NCBI GenBank assembly: GCA_963702955.1
Contig: OY969774.1
Span: 434,001-498,000 of the forward strand
Direction: 5' to 3'
DNA from: VRUE01 sp963702955
Lineage (GTDB): Bacteria > Actinomycetota > Thermoleophilia > Solirubrobacterales > 70-9
DNA: 64,000 nucleotides
The notes beneath the pieces were generated by a model. It ran no database searches and had not been told where the DNA came from. It was given only the letters and a program-made list of their open reading frames with translations. Below, piece after piece: positions 6,546 to 14,731 of the stretch. The translations under genes were made by a program, and so were the position numbers. The first letter of the stretch is position 1. The number at the start of each line of letters is the position of its first letter.

Positions 6546-7055
6546 ATGTTGAGGCCCCAAGACATCGTCGTGCTGCTGAAGCTGGCGGGACAATCGGCAG
6601 ATTGGACCTTCGCGGGCATCGCGAAAGAACTCGATTTGAGTCCCTCGGCGGTCCATCGCAGCCTCGACCGAGCCGCGCTGGCCGGACTCTTCGATGTTCG
6701 TCGGAGGCGAGTCAATCGGCCGGCATTGCTCGAGTTCCTCGTCCACGGGGCCAGATATGTCTTCCCCGCCGCCAGACAGGGCGAAGCACGCGGGGTTCCC
6801 ACCGCGTGGGCCGCTCCGCCACTGGTGGATCGTCTCTCCGCTTCACGGGATAACGTTCCGGTTTGGCCTTATGCCGACGGCAAGGTACGCGGCATAGCGC
6901 TCGAGCCCCTGCATCCGGTGGTTCCAAAAGCATCTCGACGCGACCGCCAACTCGGCGAAGCACTCGCTTTGTTCGACGCAATCCGAATCGGCAACGCCCG
7001 CGAGCGAGCGCTCGCGATCGAAGAGCTCGGCGAGCGCCTCGCTGTTTCAGCATGA
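6546..7055 (+). CDS. Winged-HTH protein paired with a nucleotidyltransferase (putative antitoxin/regulator)
   Basis: The protein has 169 residues from the ATG at 6546; an ATG at 6522 lies inside the operator dyad and is less likely. The N-terminal 60 residues form a winged HTH: LRPQDIVVLLKLAG, FAGIAKELDLSPSAVHRSLD, AALAGLFDVRRRRVNR. The rest has a Pro/Ala linker and a C-terminal helical segment (GEALALFDAIRIGNARERAL). The stop overlaps the ATG of the nucleotidyltransferase gene (ATGA), as in type II/IV toxin-antitoxin and AbiE-like systems. By analogy it should repress the pair through the 6500-6523 dyad. It is not obviously homologous to AbiEi beyond the HTH. Confidence 0.7.
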   Translation: MLRPQDIVVLLKLAGQSADWTFAGIAKELDLSPSAVHRSLDRAALAGLFDVRRRRVNRPALLEFLVHGARYVFPAARQGEARGVPTAWAAPPLVDRLSASRDNVPVWPYADGKVRGIALEPLHPVVPKASRRDRQLGEALALFDAIRIGNARERALAIEELGERLAVSA

Positions 7056-7756
7056 ATCCGGAGAACGTCAGGATGCTCGAGCTTGCCGTCGAGCACCTCG
7101 GGAACCTGCTCGATGAGGTCGTTTTCGTCGGTGGCGCCACGGTCGAGCTCTGGGTCACCGATGAGGCGGCGCCGGAATTTCGACCCACCGACGACATCGA
7201 CGTGATTGTCGAGATCACGACGCTCCGCGACTATCACCGTTTCGAGAAGCGAGTGAGGGGAGTCGGTCTGGAGAACGATCGAGAAAGTGGGGTGATCTGC
7301 CGTTTCAAGCACCCACAGTCTGGGCTGGTATTGGATGTGATGCCTACGGAGGCGTCGATCCTCGGCTTCAGGAATGACTGGCAAGCAGAGGCATTCCACC
7401 GGGCTGCCGAGATCGCCTTGCCCTCGGGCAGGGCGATCCGGGTAATCACGCCTCCGTACCTCCTGGCGACGAAGCTCGAAGCGTTTAGAGATCGTGGCAA
7501 GGAAGACTTTTACGCGAGTCGCGATTTCGGTGACGCGATTGCCCTGATCGATGGGCGCGAGGAGCTGTCCGCCGAAATCGCGGTTGCGGCCGAGCCGTTG
7601 CGCGAATACGTCTCCGGCCGACTCGACGAGCTGTCTCGGCACCCGAACTTCGACTATGGGATCGAGGGAGCTCTCCCATTCGGTCCGGAGGCGAAGGAGC
7701 GGGTGGAGATGGTTGTATGGCCGAGGATCTCGCGGATTATCGGCGGAGTTGCGTAG
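7052..7756 (+). CDS. AbiEii/MenT-like nucleotidyltransferase
   Basis: The protein has 234 residues. The nucleotidyltransferase core is clear: FVGGATVELW (about 26-34) supplies the GG motif and TDDIDVIVEI (47-56) supplies the D-x-D pair. A later Asp may lie in LVLDVMPTEA, and LLATKLEAFRDRGKEDF with a following DFGDAIAL matches the lysine-rich segment of the DUF1814/AbiEii group. Proteins of this group act as toxins that add nucleotides to tRNA ends, or serve in phage defence. It is coupled to the upstream HTH gene by a 4-bp overlap. Composition is less GC-rich than the following operon. The toxin role is an inference from family and context. Confidence 0.75.
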   Translation: MNPENVRMLELAVEHLGNLLDEVVFVGGATVELWVTDEAAPEFRPTDDIDVIVEITTLRDYHRFEKRVRGVGLENDRESGVICRFKHPQSGLVLDVMPTEASILGFRNDWQAEAFHRAAEIALPSGRAIRVITPPYLLATKLEAFRDRGKEDFYASRDFGDAIALIDGREELSAEIAVAAEPLREYVSGRLDELSRHPNFDYGIEGALPFGPEAKERVEMVVWPRISRIIGGVA

Positions 7757-7794
7757 CTCACGCTTCCGGCCGCTCCCGATGTAGACTCGCCCGC

Positions 7795-7998
7795 GTAAAT
7801 ACGGTCGGTGGTCAAGGGAAGTCCGGTGCGAAGCCGGCGCGGTCCCGCCACTGTGACCGGGCCAAGGAAGCCGCAGGCGCTGTTCGCGTCAGCCACTGAG
7901 GGGGACACCGAGCCCTCGGGAAGGTGCGGCCGACCATCCCGGAAGCCAGGAGACCTGTCCCCGGCCAGCCATGACAACCCTCGAGGAAAGGGTGGCTT
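7795..7998 (+). promoter_or_regulatory. Cobalamin (B12) riboswitch
   Basis: The conserved core is directly readable: GGGAAGTCCGGTG, GCGAAGCCGGCGC, then GTCCCGCCACTGTGACCGG, and the B12 box AAGCCAGGAGACCTG at 7943-7957. After the aptamer a hairpin joins AGCCA (7967-7971) to TGGCT (7993-7997) and CCCT (7978-7981) to AGGG (7989-7992). This encloses the AGGAAAGGG ribosome site just before the ATG at 8001. That points to translational control of the first gene of the ECF operon. A possible -10 (TAGACT, 7782-7787) lies just upstream. Confidence 0.93.
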
Positions 7999-8000
7999 AG

Positions 8001-8750
8001 ATGCCAAGACTCATCCCATTCCGGCTGGCCGCCGCGTGCGGGCTGGCCCTGATCGCGGTGCTCTCGGGCGCCGCACTCGCCTCCGCCAAGGCGGTTCCGG
8101 CCGAGCTGCGGGTGGTGGGCGCCGGCGGCAAGGCGCTCGCCGAAGAATCGCTGCGGGCCGGCACGGCCAAGATCCCGACCAGCCCCAAGGCGACCTGCCT
8201 CGGCAAGGGGACCGGGGGCAGCGGCAAGGCCGTCACGGTCAAGGGCCCGACGGCGCTCGGCCTGCTGGCCAAGGCCGCGCAGTCGAACTCGTCGCTGCGG
8301 CCGCTATCGATCACCGACCATTTCATCTCCGAATTCGGGCTGGGGATCTGCGGCATCGGCGGCTTCGCCAGCCACGGCGCCTACTCGTGGTACCTCAAGG
8401 TCGACCACAAGAACCCCGAACTCGGCGGCGACTCGGTGAAGCTGCACGCCGGCGACGAAGTGCTCTGGGCCCTGGCCAAGTACCCCTACCCGAACGAGCT
8501 CTCGCTGCTCGCGCCCGCAAGCGCGACCGCCGGGGTGCCGTTCACGGTCCAGGTCTACTCCTACAACGACAAGGGGAAGCGCAAGCCGGCCGCGGGCGTC
8601 ACCGTCACCGGAGCGCTCGCTCCGACCGGCGCCGACGGCAGCGCGACGGTGGTGCTGACCGGGCCCACCGCCCTGACCGCCACCCACGGCACGGACATCC
8701 CGTCCAACCGGGTCGCGGTCTGCGTCGGTGGGGCCTGTCCGGGGGGCTGA
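8001..8750 (+). CDS. Secreted DUF4430 (transcobalamin C-terminal-like) protein with Ig-like tail
   Basis: The 249-residue protein has a Sec signal peptide (RLAAACGLALIAVLSGAALA, cleavage after ASA). The mature N-terminal half has TALGLLAKAA, a Cys pair (GICGIGG), AYSWYLKVDH and SVKLHAGDEVLWALA. This is the pattern of the DUF4430/transcobalamin-like beta domain. The second half (from about 170) is an Ig-like strand-rich domain (ASATAGVPFTVQVYSYNDKG, KPAAGVTVTG). It is the first gene behind the B12 riboswitch, and its ribosome site is inside the switch hairpin. It most likely presents cobalamin or another corrinoid to the transporter encoded downstream. Ligand binding is an inference. Confidence 0.8.
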   Translation: MPRLIPFRLAAACGLALIAVLSGAALASAKAVPAELRVVGAGGKALAEESLRAGTAKIPTSPKATCLGKGTGGSGKAVTVKGPTALGLLAKAAQSNSSLRPLSITDHFISEFGLGICGIGGFASHGAYSWYLKVDHKNPELGGDSVKLHAGDEVLWALAKYPYPNELSLLAPASATAGVPFTVQVYSYNDKGKRKPAAGVTVTGALAPTGADGSATVVLTGPTALTATHGTDIPSNRVAVCVGGACPGG

Positions 8751-8754
8751 CGAG

Positions 8755-9684
8755 GTGAGCCGTAGCCGCGGCACGGCGGTCGCGATCGCGCTGCTCGGAG
8801 CGGCGCTCGCGGCCGCCGGCTGCGGTTTCGGCGCCGGCAAGGGGGTCGGCGAGGTCTCGCTGACCGTCACCCGCGACTACGGGGCCCGGCGCCTGCTGGG
8901 GCCACAGCGCGAGGCGGCGAGCGAATCCGACACGGCGATGCGGCTGCTCGACCGCGAGGCGGACATCTCCACCCGCTACGGCGGCGGCTTCGTGCAGTCG
9001 ATCGAAGGCCTCTCCGAAGCGACGCAGGGCAACAGCCGCTTCGACTGGTTCTTCTACGTCAACGGGGTCGAGTCGCCGGTCGGCGCCGCCGACTATCCGC
9101 TGCACGGCGGCGACGCGGTCTGGTGGGACTACCGCGACTGGTCGGCGGCGGAGGCGGTGCCGGCCGTGGTCGGCTCCTGGCCACAGCCGTTCCGCGACGG
9201 CTACGAAGGCAAGCGCCACCCGACGGTCGTCGAATGCGAGGGGGGCGGGGCAGCCTGCGGCGAGGTGTCGAGCCGGCTGGAAGCGGCCGGCGTGCAGCCG
9301 GCGAGCGGGATGCCCGTGGGAGCGATCCGCGTGCTGGTCGGCCCGTGGGCGCGGGTGCGGCACGATCCCGCCGCGGCCCAGCTCGAAGGGGGACCGCAGC
9401 TGAGCGGAGTGTTCGCCGAATTTGCCGCGGCGGCCGGCGGGTACCGGCTCGAGGGACTCGACGAAGGGGGGGGCGAGGCGCGGGCCTTCGGCCCCGGCGC
9501 CGGGATCGTCGCCGCGACCCGCCGCTACGAAGCGCCGCCGGTCTGGATCGTCAGCGGCGCCACGGCGGGCGGCGTCATCGCCGCGGCGCGGCTGCTGGAC
9601 GCCGCCGACCTGCGCGACCGCTACGCGCTGGCGGTCGAAGGCCGGCGGGAGACGGCGCTGCCGATCGGGAGGGAGGGTCGGTGA
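8755..9684 (+). CDS. DUF4430-type lipoprotein of the B12 ECF operon
   Basis: The 309-residue protein starts with GTG at 8755, four bases after the previous stop. The leader ends in the lipobox LAAAGC with Cys23, so the mature protein should be lipid-anchored outside the membrane. Residues about 60-130 form a canonical DUF4430 domain: AMRLLDREADISTRYGGGFV, SRFDWFFYVNGVE, YPLHGGDAVWWDYRDW. The C-terminal 180 residues are a separate domain with a Cys pair (VVECEGGGAACGE) that I do not recognise. Its stop overlaps the GTG of ecfT. With the preceding protein it supplies the extracellular beta-domain parts of the system. Confidence 0.8.
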   Translation: MSRSRGTAVAIALLGAALAAAGCGFGAGKGVGEVSLTVTRDYGARRLLGPQREAASESDTAMRLLDREADISTRYGGGFVQSIEGLSEATQGNSRFDWFFYVNGVESPVGAADYPLHGGDAVWWDYRDWSAAEAVPAVVGSWPQPFRDGYEGKRHPTVVECEGGGAACGEVSSRLEAAGVQPASGMPVGAIRVLVGPWARVRHDPAAAQLEGGPQLSGVFAEFAAAAGGYRLEGLDEGGGEARAFGPGAGIVAATRRYEAPPVWIVSGATAGGVIAAARLLDAADLRDRYALAVEGRRETALPIGREGR

Positions 9685-10586
9685 GGTCGCCCTTCGCCTA
9701 CACGCCGCGCTCCGGGCCGCTGCAGTCGGCCTCCCCCGGCGCCGCGATCGTCTACATCGGCTCGCTGGTCGTCGTCGCCTTCCTCTACTCGAATCCGCTG
9801 GTGCTGGCCGCCGCCGGGCTCGCCGCCTTCCTGGCCGGCAGCCTCGCCGGCGCCCGCGACGCGGTCCGCTCGGCGCTGCGGATGAGCGTCACCCTGGCCG
9901 TCCTGATCGTCGTCGTCAACGCCCTCGTGGTCCATCGCGGCGAGACGGTGCTGCTGCGGCTCGGCGAGTGGCCGCTGCTCGGGCAGGTCAACGTCACCGC
10001 CGAGGCGCTCGCCGCCGGCGCGGTGATCGGCCTGCGCGCCGCGGTGACGATGGTCGCCTTCGCCGTCTACTCGGCCTGCGTTGACCCCGACCGGGTCCTG
10101 CGGGCGCTGCGCCCGCTGGCCGGGCGCTCGGCGCTGACCGCGACGCTGATCACGCGCCTCGTCCCCGTCGCCGCGGCGGATGCCTCGCGCCTGCGCGACG
10201 CCGGCCGCCTGCGCGGCCCCGCCGCCGCCCCGCTAGGCCGCGCCGCCCTAGTCCGCCGCCTCCTGGCCGGCTCGCTCGACCGATCCGTCAACGTAGCCGC
10301 CACCCTGGAGCTCCGCGGCTACTCGCTCAAACGTCCCCGCCGTCGGCTCGTGGAAGCTTTTGGGGGTCCATGGACCCCCAAATCCTTCACTCAAACGTCG
10401 CGGTTCGACCGGCGCTTCTACGGGACGGGTGCGCTCGTGCTCGCGGCGGCGATCGCCGGCAAACTCCTCGGCGCGGACGGCTTCCACTGCTACCCGACGA
10501 TCCAGCTCGGCCTCTCGGCGCCCACCTTGATCCTCTCGGCGCTGCTGGTTGCTGCCGGCCTCGCCCCGTGGAGGCGCGATGCCTGA
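9681..10586 (+). CDS. ecfT: ECF transporter T component (CbiQ/EcfT)
   Basis: The 301-residue integral membrane protein starts at GTG 9681, overlapping the previous stop by 4 bp. Hydrophobic helices include AAIVYIGSLVVVAFLYSNPL and LAVLIVVVNALVV. The two coupling-helix signatures that dock onto the ATPases are present as DASRLRDAGRLRG and AATLELRGYS. It couples ATP hydrolysis to toppling of the S-component. A 24-bp perfect palindrome (10359-10382) is embedded in the coding sequence and encodes GGPWTP at a cytoplasmic loop after the second signature, where an insertion would be tolerated. It belongs to the riboswitch operon. Confidence 0.9.
   Translation: MRSPFAYTPRSGPLQSASPGAAIVYIGSLVVVAFLYSNPLVLAAAGLAAFLAGSLAGARDAVRSALRMSVTLAVLIVVVNALVVHRGETVLLRLGEWPLLGQVNVTAEALAAGAVIGLRAAVTMVAFAVYSACVDPDRVLRALRPLAGRSALTATLITRLVPVAAADASRLRDAGRLRGPAAAPLGRAALVRRLLAGSLDRSVNVAATLELRGYSLKRPRRRLVEAFGGPWTPKSFTQTSRFDRRFYGTGALVLAAAIAGKLLGADGFHCYPTIQLGLSAPTLILSALLVAAGLAPWRRDA
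10359..10382. repeat. 24-bp perfect palindrome inside ecfT
   Basis: TTTGGGGGTCCA (10359-10370) is followed directly by its reverse complement TGGACCCCCAAA (10371-10382). It is flanked by a short direct repeat, CTCAAACGTC, at about 10326 and 10391. It reads through in frame as part of a loop of EcfT. This looks like a REP-type or mini-mobile insertion tolerated in coding DNA. Confidence 0.6.
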
Positions 10587-12324
10587 CCTCGCGACCCCGA
10601 TCCGCGCGGTCCCGTCGCTGGCAATCGAGCGGCTCACCTACAGCTACCCGCATGCCGACGGCCCCGCGCTGGCGGACGTTTCGCTGACGCTCGCCCCCGG
10701 CGAGCTCGCCCTCCTCGCCGGCCGCTCGGCCTGCGGCAAGTCGACCCTGCTGCGAGCGGCCTGCGGCCTCGTCCCGCACTTCCACGGCGGCGAGATAGAA
10801 GGAGCGGTCAGCGTGGCCGGCATCGACGCGATCGCCAGTGGCCCGGGCGAGCTGGCCGCGGCGGTCGGCTACGTAGCCCAGGACCCCGAGACCCAGATCG
10901 TCTCGACCACCGTAGCGGCGGAGATAGAGCTGCCGCTGGAGATGCGCGGTGAGCAACCCAGCTCCCGCGCAAGAGCGGTCGAGGAGGTGGCCCTAGCCTT
11001 GGCAATCCCCCACCTCCTCGCCAGAACCGTAGACACCCTCTCCGGCGGAGAGCTCCAACGCGTAGCCCTAGCCGCAGCCCTGGTAACCCGCCCCAAGCTC
11101 GTCCTCCTAGACGAGCCCACCTCCCAGCTGGACCCCGTAGCCGGCGACGAGCTGATCTGGCTGCTCCGCCGCTTGAACGAGGAGTGGGGCGTAACGATCC
11201 TCCTCGCCGAACACCGCCTGGAGCGCTGCCTGGCCGCCGCCGACCGCGTCATAGCCATGGACGCCGGCTCCATCGCCTACGACGGAACTCCCCGAGACTT
11301 CCTCAGCTGGGCACAAACCGCCGACGCCGCCCTGGAGACCCCGGCGGCTCGCCTCTTCAGCCTCGCCGGCATCGACCCTCTCCCCACGGGAGTCCGCGAT
11401 GCCCGCCGAACCCTCAGCGCGTCCGACCAAGAGCGGCAGCTCGGGCGGGTGGCGTCGGGGTGGGGGGTGTCCTCCGCCAGCGCGGAGTCTGCGGAGGGCA
11501 AGACTTCATCCCTGTCCACGACTCCATCCCTCCGCCCGGAGCAGATCGCAGCGCCAGGAGGGCACCCCCCACCGCGGCGACAGGCCCCGCCCGCCCCGGC
11601 GCTCTCGACCCGAGGCCTGTGGGTGGAGCTCACCACCGGCGACACCAGGCGCGACGTCCTACGCGGAATCGACCTGACCGTCCAGCGCGGAGAACGCGTA
11701 GCCCTCATGGGCCGCAACGGCGCCGGCAAGAGCACCCTGCTGCGAACGCTCGCAGGCCTGGTCGACCCGGCTCGCGGCAGGGCCGGCGCCCCGGGCGGCA
11801 TCGCCCTGCTGAGCCAGAACCCGAGCGATTACCTGGTGCGCGAGCGGGTCGGGGACGAACTCCCCGGCGAGCTGGGGATCGCGGCGCTGCGCACGGTCGG
11901 CCTGGAGCACGCGCTCGACGCCGACCCGCGTGACCTCTCGGGAGGCGAGCGGCAGCGGTTGGCGCTGGCGATCGCCCTCGCCGGCCGCATGGAGGGCGAG
12001 GCGCTGCCGGGCCTGGTCGCGCTCGACGAGCCGACCCGGGGGATGGACCGCGCCTGGAGGGTCGAGCTGGAAGAGCTGATCGGGGGGCTCGCCGGGCGCG
12101 GCGCCGGCGTCGTCGTCGCCACCCACGACGTCGAGTTCGCCGCCGGCTTCGCCGAGCGGGTCGTGCTGCTCGGCGACGGCGTCGCGATCGCCGACGGGCC
12201 CGCCGCCGAGATTCTCTCCGGCGGCTGGTACTTCGCCACCGAGGTCGCCCGCATCCTCGACCTGCCCGGCGTCGTCACCCCGGAGCAGGGCGCCGCCGCG
12301 ATCGCAGCTGGGAGGGAGCGGTGA
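10579..12324 (+). CDS. ecfA: ECF transporter ATPase, two ABC domains fused (EcfA-EcfA')
   Basis: The 581-residue protein starts with ATG 10579, inside the end of ecfT. Domain 1 has Walker A GRSACGKST (48-56), signature TLSGGELQR and Walker B LVLLDEPTSQLDP. After a Pro/Ser-rich linker (about 275-345) domain 2 has GRNGAGKST, LSGGERQRLALAIAL and VALDEPTRGMD. Most ECF systems use two separate ATPases; here both are on one chain, so the heterodimer is fixed. The linker DNA (about 11440-11580) looks unlike the rest, with a small inverted repeat. Energises import together with EcfT and the S-component. Confidence 0.92.
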   Translation: MPDLATPIRAVPSLAIERLTYSYPHADGPALADVSLTLAPGELALLAGRSACGKSTLLRAACGLVPHFHGGEIEGAVSVAGIDAIASGPGELAAAVGYVAQDPETQIVSTTVAAEIELPLEMRGEQPSSRARAVEEVALALAIPHLLARTVDTLSGGELQRVALAAALVTRPKLVLLDEPTSQLDPVAGDELIWLLRRLNEEWGVTILLAEHRLERCLAAADRVIAMDAGSIAYDGTPRDFLSWAQTADAALETPAARLFSLAGIDPLPTGVRDARRTLSASDQERQLGRVASGWGVSSASAESAEGKTSSLSTTPSLRPEQIAAPGGHPPPRRQAPPAPALSTRGLWVELTTGDTRRDVLRGIDLTVQRGERVALMGRNGAGKSTLLRTLAGLVDPARGRAGAPGGIALLSQNPSDYLVRERVGDELPGELGIAALRTVGLEHALDADPRDLSGGERQRLALAIALAGRMEGEALPGLVALDEPTRGMDRAWRVELEELIGGLAGRGAGVVVATHDVEFAAGFAERVVLLGDGVAIADGPAAEILSGGWYFATEVARILDLPGVVTPEQGAAAIAAGRER

Positions 12325-14198
12325 GCTGGGAGCTGGCCAGCTTCGCGATCCTCGGCGCCGCCCTGCTCGCCGGCTTCGCCTGGTATGAGCGCTCGCGCCC
12401 GACCTCGCAGGTCGTCGCCCTGGTCGCCGCGCTGGCGGCGCTGGCGATCGCCGGCCGGCTCGCCTTCGCCGCCCTCCCCAACGTCAAGCCGACCACCGAC
12501 ATCGTCATCTTCGCCGGCTACGCGCTCGGGCCGGCGCCGGGCTTCGCGGTCGGCGCCCTGACCGGGCTCGTCTCCAACTTCTGGTTCGGCCAGGGGCCCT
12601 GGACGCCGTGGCAGATGGCGGCCTGGGGGCTCTGCGGGATCCTCGGCGCCGTGCTGGCGCGCCGCGGGCGCACTCCGAGCCGGCTGACGCTGGCCGCCGT
12701 CTGCGCCCTGGCCGGCGTCGGATACGGCGCTCTGCTGAACTTCTCCCTGATGGCGACGTACGGAGGGGACCTCTCGCTGCAGCGATTCCTCGCGCTGGAG
12801 GCGCGCGCGGTGCCCTTCGACGCCGCCCACGCGATCGGCAACGCGACCCTGGCGCTGATCGCCGGGCCGGCGATGCTGCGGATGCTGGTCCGCTTCCGCG
12901 AGCGCTTCGAGTGGCGCGCCCCGGCGGTCGCCTCGGTCCTCCTGCTGGCGCTGGCGATGGTCAGCATCATGCCCGGCCGCGCCCAGGCCGGCACCGCCGG
13001 CGCCGCTGCCTGGCTCGTCTCGGTCGAGAACTCCGACGGCGGTTGGGGCTCCTCGCCCGGGAGCGACTCGAGCCCCTCGACGACCGCCTGGACGATGCTC
13101 GGCCTCGAGGCGGCCGGCCGCAACCCGCTCGACGTCTCCGCGGGCGGCAACACCGCGGTCGACTACCTGCGCTCCAACGTCGGCCGCCTCGACACCCCCG
13201 GCGACCTCGCCCGCACGATCCTCGCCCTCGAGGGCGCCGGGGCGAACCCGCGCAGCTTCGGCGGCCAGGATCTGGTCTCGGCGCTCGCCAAGCGCCGCCT
13301 CGACGACGGCTCGTTCGAAAACTGGCCGGGCACGACGGCCTTCGCGATCGTCGCCCTGCGTTCTGCCGGCGCCACCGGCGGCCTCGACAGCTCGGTCTCC
13401 TGGCTGGCCGGCGTCCAGAACGGCGACGGCGGCTGGGGCGACAACCCCGGCTCGCCGAGCACCCCCGACGGCACCGGCGCCGCGATGCAGGCGATCCCCG
13501 GCACCGAAGCCGCCCGCCACGGGCTCGCCTACCTGCGCCAGGCCCAGCGCCCCGACGGCGGCTTCGCCCTCGGCGGCTCCGGCAGCGTCAACTCGCAGTC
13601 GACCGCCTGGGCGGTGCAGGGGATGATCGCGGTCGGCACCGACCCGGCGACCGTCGCGACCGGCGGCAAGAGCCCGCTCGAGTACCTCGACTCGCTGCAA
13701 CAGTCCGACGGCCACTACCGCTACTCGGCGTCCCGCGACCAGACGCCGGTCTGGGTGACCGGCCAGGTGCTGACCGCGACCGCCGGGGACGCCTTCCCGG
13801 TCCCGCCGGCGCCGCGCCTGCCGCAGCCGAAGCCGCAAAGCTCTCCGCCGCCGTCGCTGTCGGGCTCGGCACCCGTCGCGCCGTCGCTGCCTCCTGCCGC
13901 GACCGAATCGCACGGCCAAGGCGGCTCCGGGACGGCGGTCCCGCCGGCCGCCGCCGGCTCGGGTTCCTCCGCCGCGAAGCCGCCGCAGACCGGGGGGATA
14001 CCGGTCGCGCCGTTTCCCGGCGGCGTCTCGCCGCAGGGCGAAGAACCGCCGGCGAGCGCGCCGCAACCGGCCGCGCCCCGCTTCGAAGCGAGCGAGAAGA
14101 GCGGCCCGAAGCCCTGGGCGCCGCTCGGCATCGGCCTCGGCAGCGCCGGCGCCGCGCTCGCCGCCGTCCTCCTCCTCGGCCGCCGCTTCGACTGGTAG
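12321..14198 (+). CDS. ECF S-component fused to an alpha/alpha-toroid (prenyltransferase/transcobalamin-like) domain
   Basis: The 625-residue protein starts at GTG 12321, overlapping the ATPase stop. Residues 1-200 are a six-helix ECF S-component with GYALGPAPGFAVGALTGLVS, NFWFGQGPWTPWQM and NFSLMATYGG. A further helix (201-218) leads to residues about 224-495, which are repeats of the prenyltransferase/squalene-cyclase toroid type: NSDGGWGSS (238-246), QNGDGGWGDNP (366-376), RPDGGF (410-415), each followed by STTAW-like helix starts. A Pro/Ser/Gly-rich linker and a C-terminal membrane helix ending GRRFDW follow. The toroid fold is the one transcobalamin uses to hold B12. Together with the riboswitch this indicates a corrinoid-specific S-component with a tethered external capture domain. 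Confidence 0.85.
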   Translation: MSWELASFAILGAALLAGFAWYERSRPTSQVVALVAALAALAIAGRLAFAALPNVKPTTDIVIFAGYALGPAPGFAVGALTGLVSNFWFGQGPWTPWQMAAWGLCGILGAVLARRGRTPSRLTLAAVCALAGVGYGALLNFSLMATYGGDLSLQRFLALEARAVPFDAAHAIGNATLALIAGPAMLRMLVRFRERFEWRAPAVASVLLLALAMVSIMPGRAQAGTAGAAAWLVSVENSDGGWGSSPGSDSSPSTTAWTMLGLEAAGRNPLDVSAGGNTAVDYLRSNVGRLDTPGDLARTILALEGAGANPRSFGGQDLVSALAKRRLDDGSFENWPGTTAFAIVALRSAGATGGLDSSVSWLAGVQNGDGGWGDNPGSPSTPDGTGAAMQAIPGTEAARHGLAYLRQAQRPDGGFALGGSGSVNSQSTAWAVQGMIAVGTDPATVATGGKSPLEYLDSLQQSDGHYRYSASRDQTPVWVTGQVLTATAGDAFPVPPAPRLPQPKPQSSPPPSLSGSAPVAPSLPPAATESHGQGGSGTAVPPAAAGSGSSAAKPPQTGGIPVAPFPGGVSPQGEEPPASAPQPAAPRFEASEKSGPKPWAPLGIGLGSAGAALAAVLLLGRRFDW

Positions 14199-14221
14199 CC
14201 GGGGCGCTATACCCTCGCGGC

Positions 14222-14731
14222 ATGGATCTCGAGACGGCGATCCGCAGCCGCCGCACCCACAAGGCGTTCGGGCCCGAGCCGCTCCCCCGCGAGCAGGTCG
14301 AGGAGCTGCTCGAGCTCGCCCGCTGGGCGCCGAACCACCATCTGACCGCGCCCTGGCGCTTCCGCGTCGTCGGGCCGCGGGCGCTGGAGCGGCTGAAGGA
14401 GGCCGCCGGCCCGGACGGCGCCGCAAAGCTCGACCGCGCCCCGACCCTGATCGTCGTCTCCTGCGTGCTGAGCGGCGACCTCCTCCAGGACGAGGAGGAC
14501 CTGCACGCGACCGCCGTCGCCTCCTACATCGTCCTGCTCGCCGCCCATGGCCGCGGCCTCGCCGGCTACTGGCGCACCCCCGGCGTGCTGCGCAGCGAGG
14601 AGGGGAGGCAGGCGGTGGGGCTGCCCGCCGGCGAGCGCGTCGTCGGCCTCCTGCACCTCGGCGCGCCGCGGCAGAACAAGCAGCCGCCGGAGCGCCCGTC
14701 GGTCGCCCAGACCACCGTCTTCCTCGACTGA
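14222..14731 (+). CDS. Nitroreductase-family protein
   Basis: This 169-residue protein starts MDLETAIRSRRTHKAF. FMN-binding features of the nitroreductase family are visible: the N-terminal SRR motif, LARWAPNHHLTAPWRF and GLLHLGAPRQNKQPP near the end. These are NAD(P)H-dependent flavoenzymes acting on nitro compounds, quinones or enones. Because it follows the B12 operon I considered BluB, which makes the lower B12 ligand. The motif order matches ordinary nitroreductases rather than BluB. It starts 24 bp after the S-component gene and may be a separate unit. Its stop overlaps the start of glpD (TGATG). Confidence 0.8.
   Translation: MDLETAIRSRRTHKAFGPEPLPREQVEELLELARWAPNHHLTAPWRFRVVGPRALERLKEAAGPDGAAKLDRAPTLIVVSCVLSGDLLQDEEDLHATAVASYIVLLAAHGRGLAGYWRTPGVLRSEEGRQAVGLPAGERVVGLLHLGAPRQNKQPPERPSVAQTTVFLD

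Noticed and set aside
14222..14731. BluB (lower-ligand synthase) as identity of the nitroreductase next to the B12 operon.
   Set aside because: Length (169) and N-terminal motif fit ordinary nitroreductases; BluB-specific segments were not seen.
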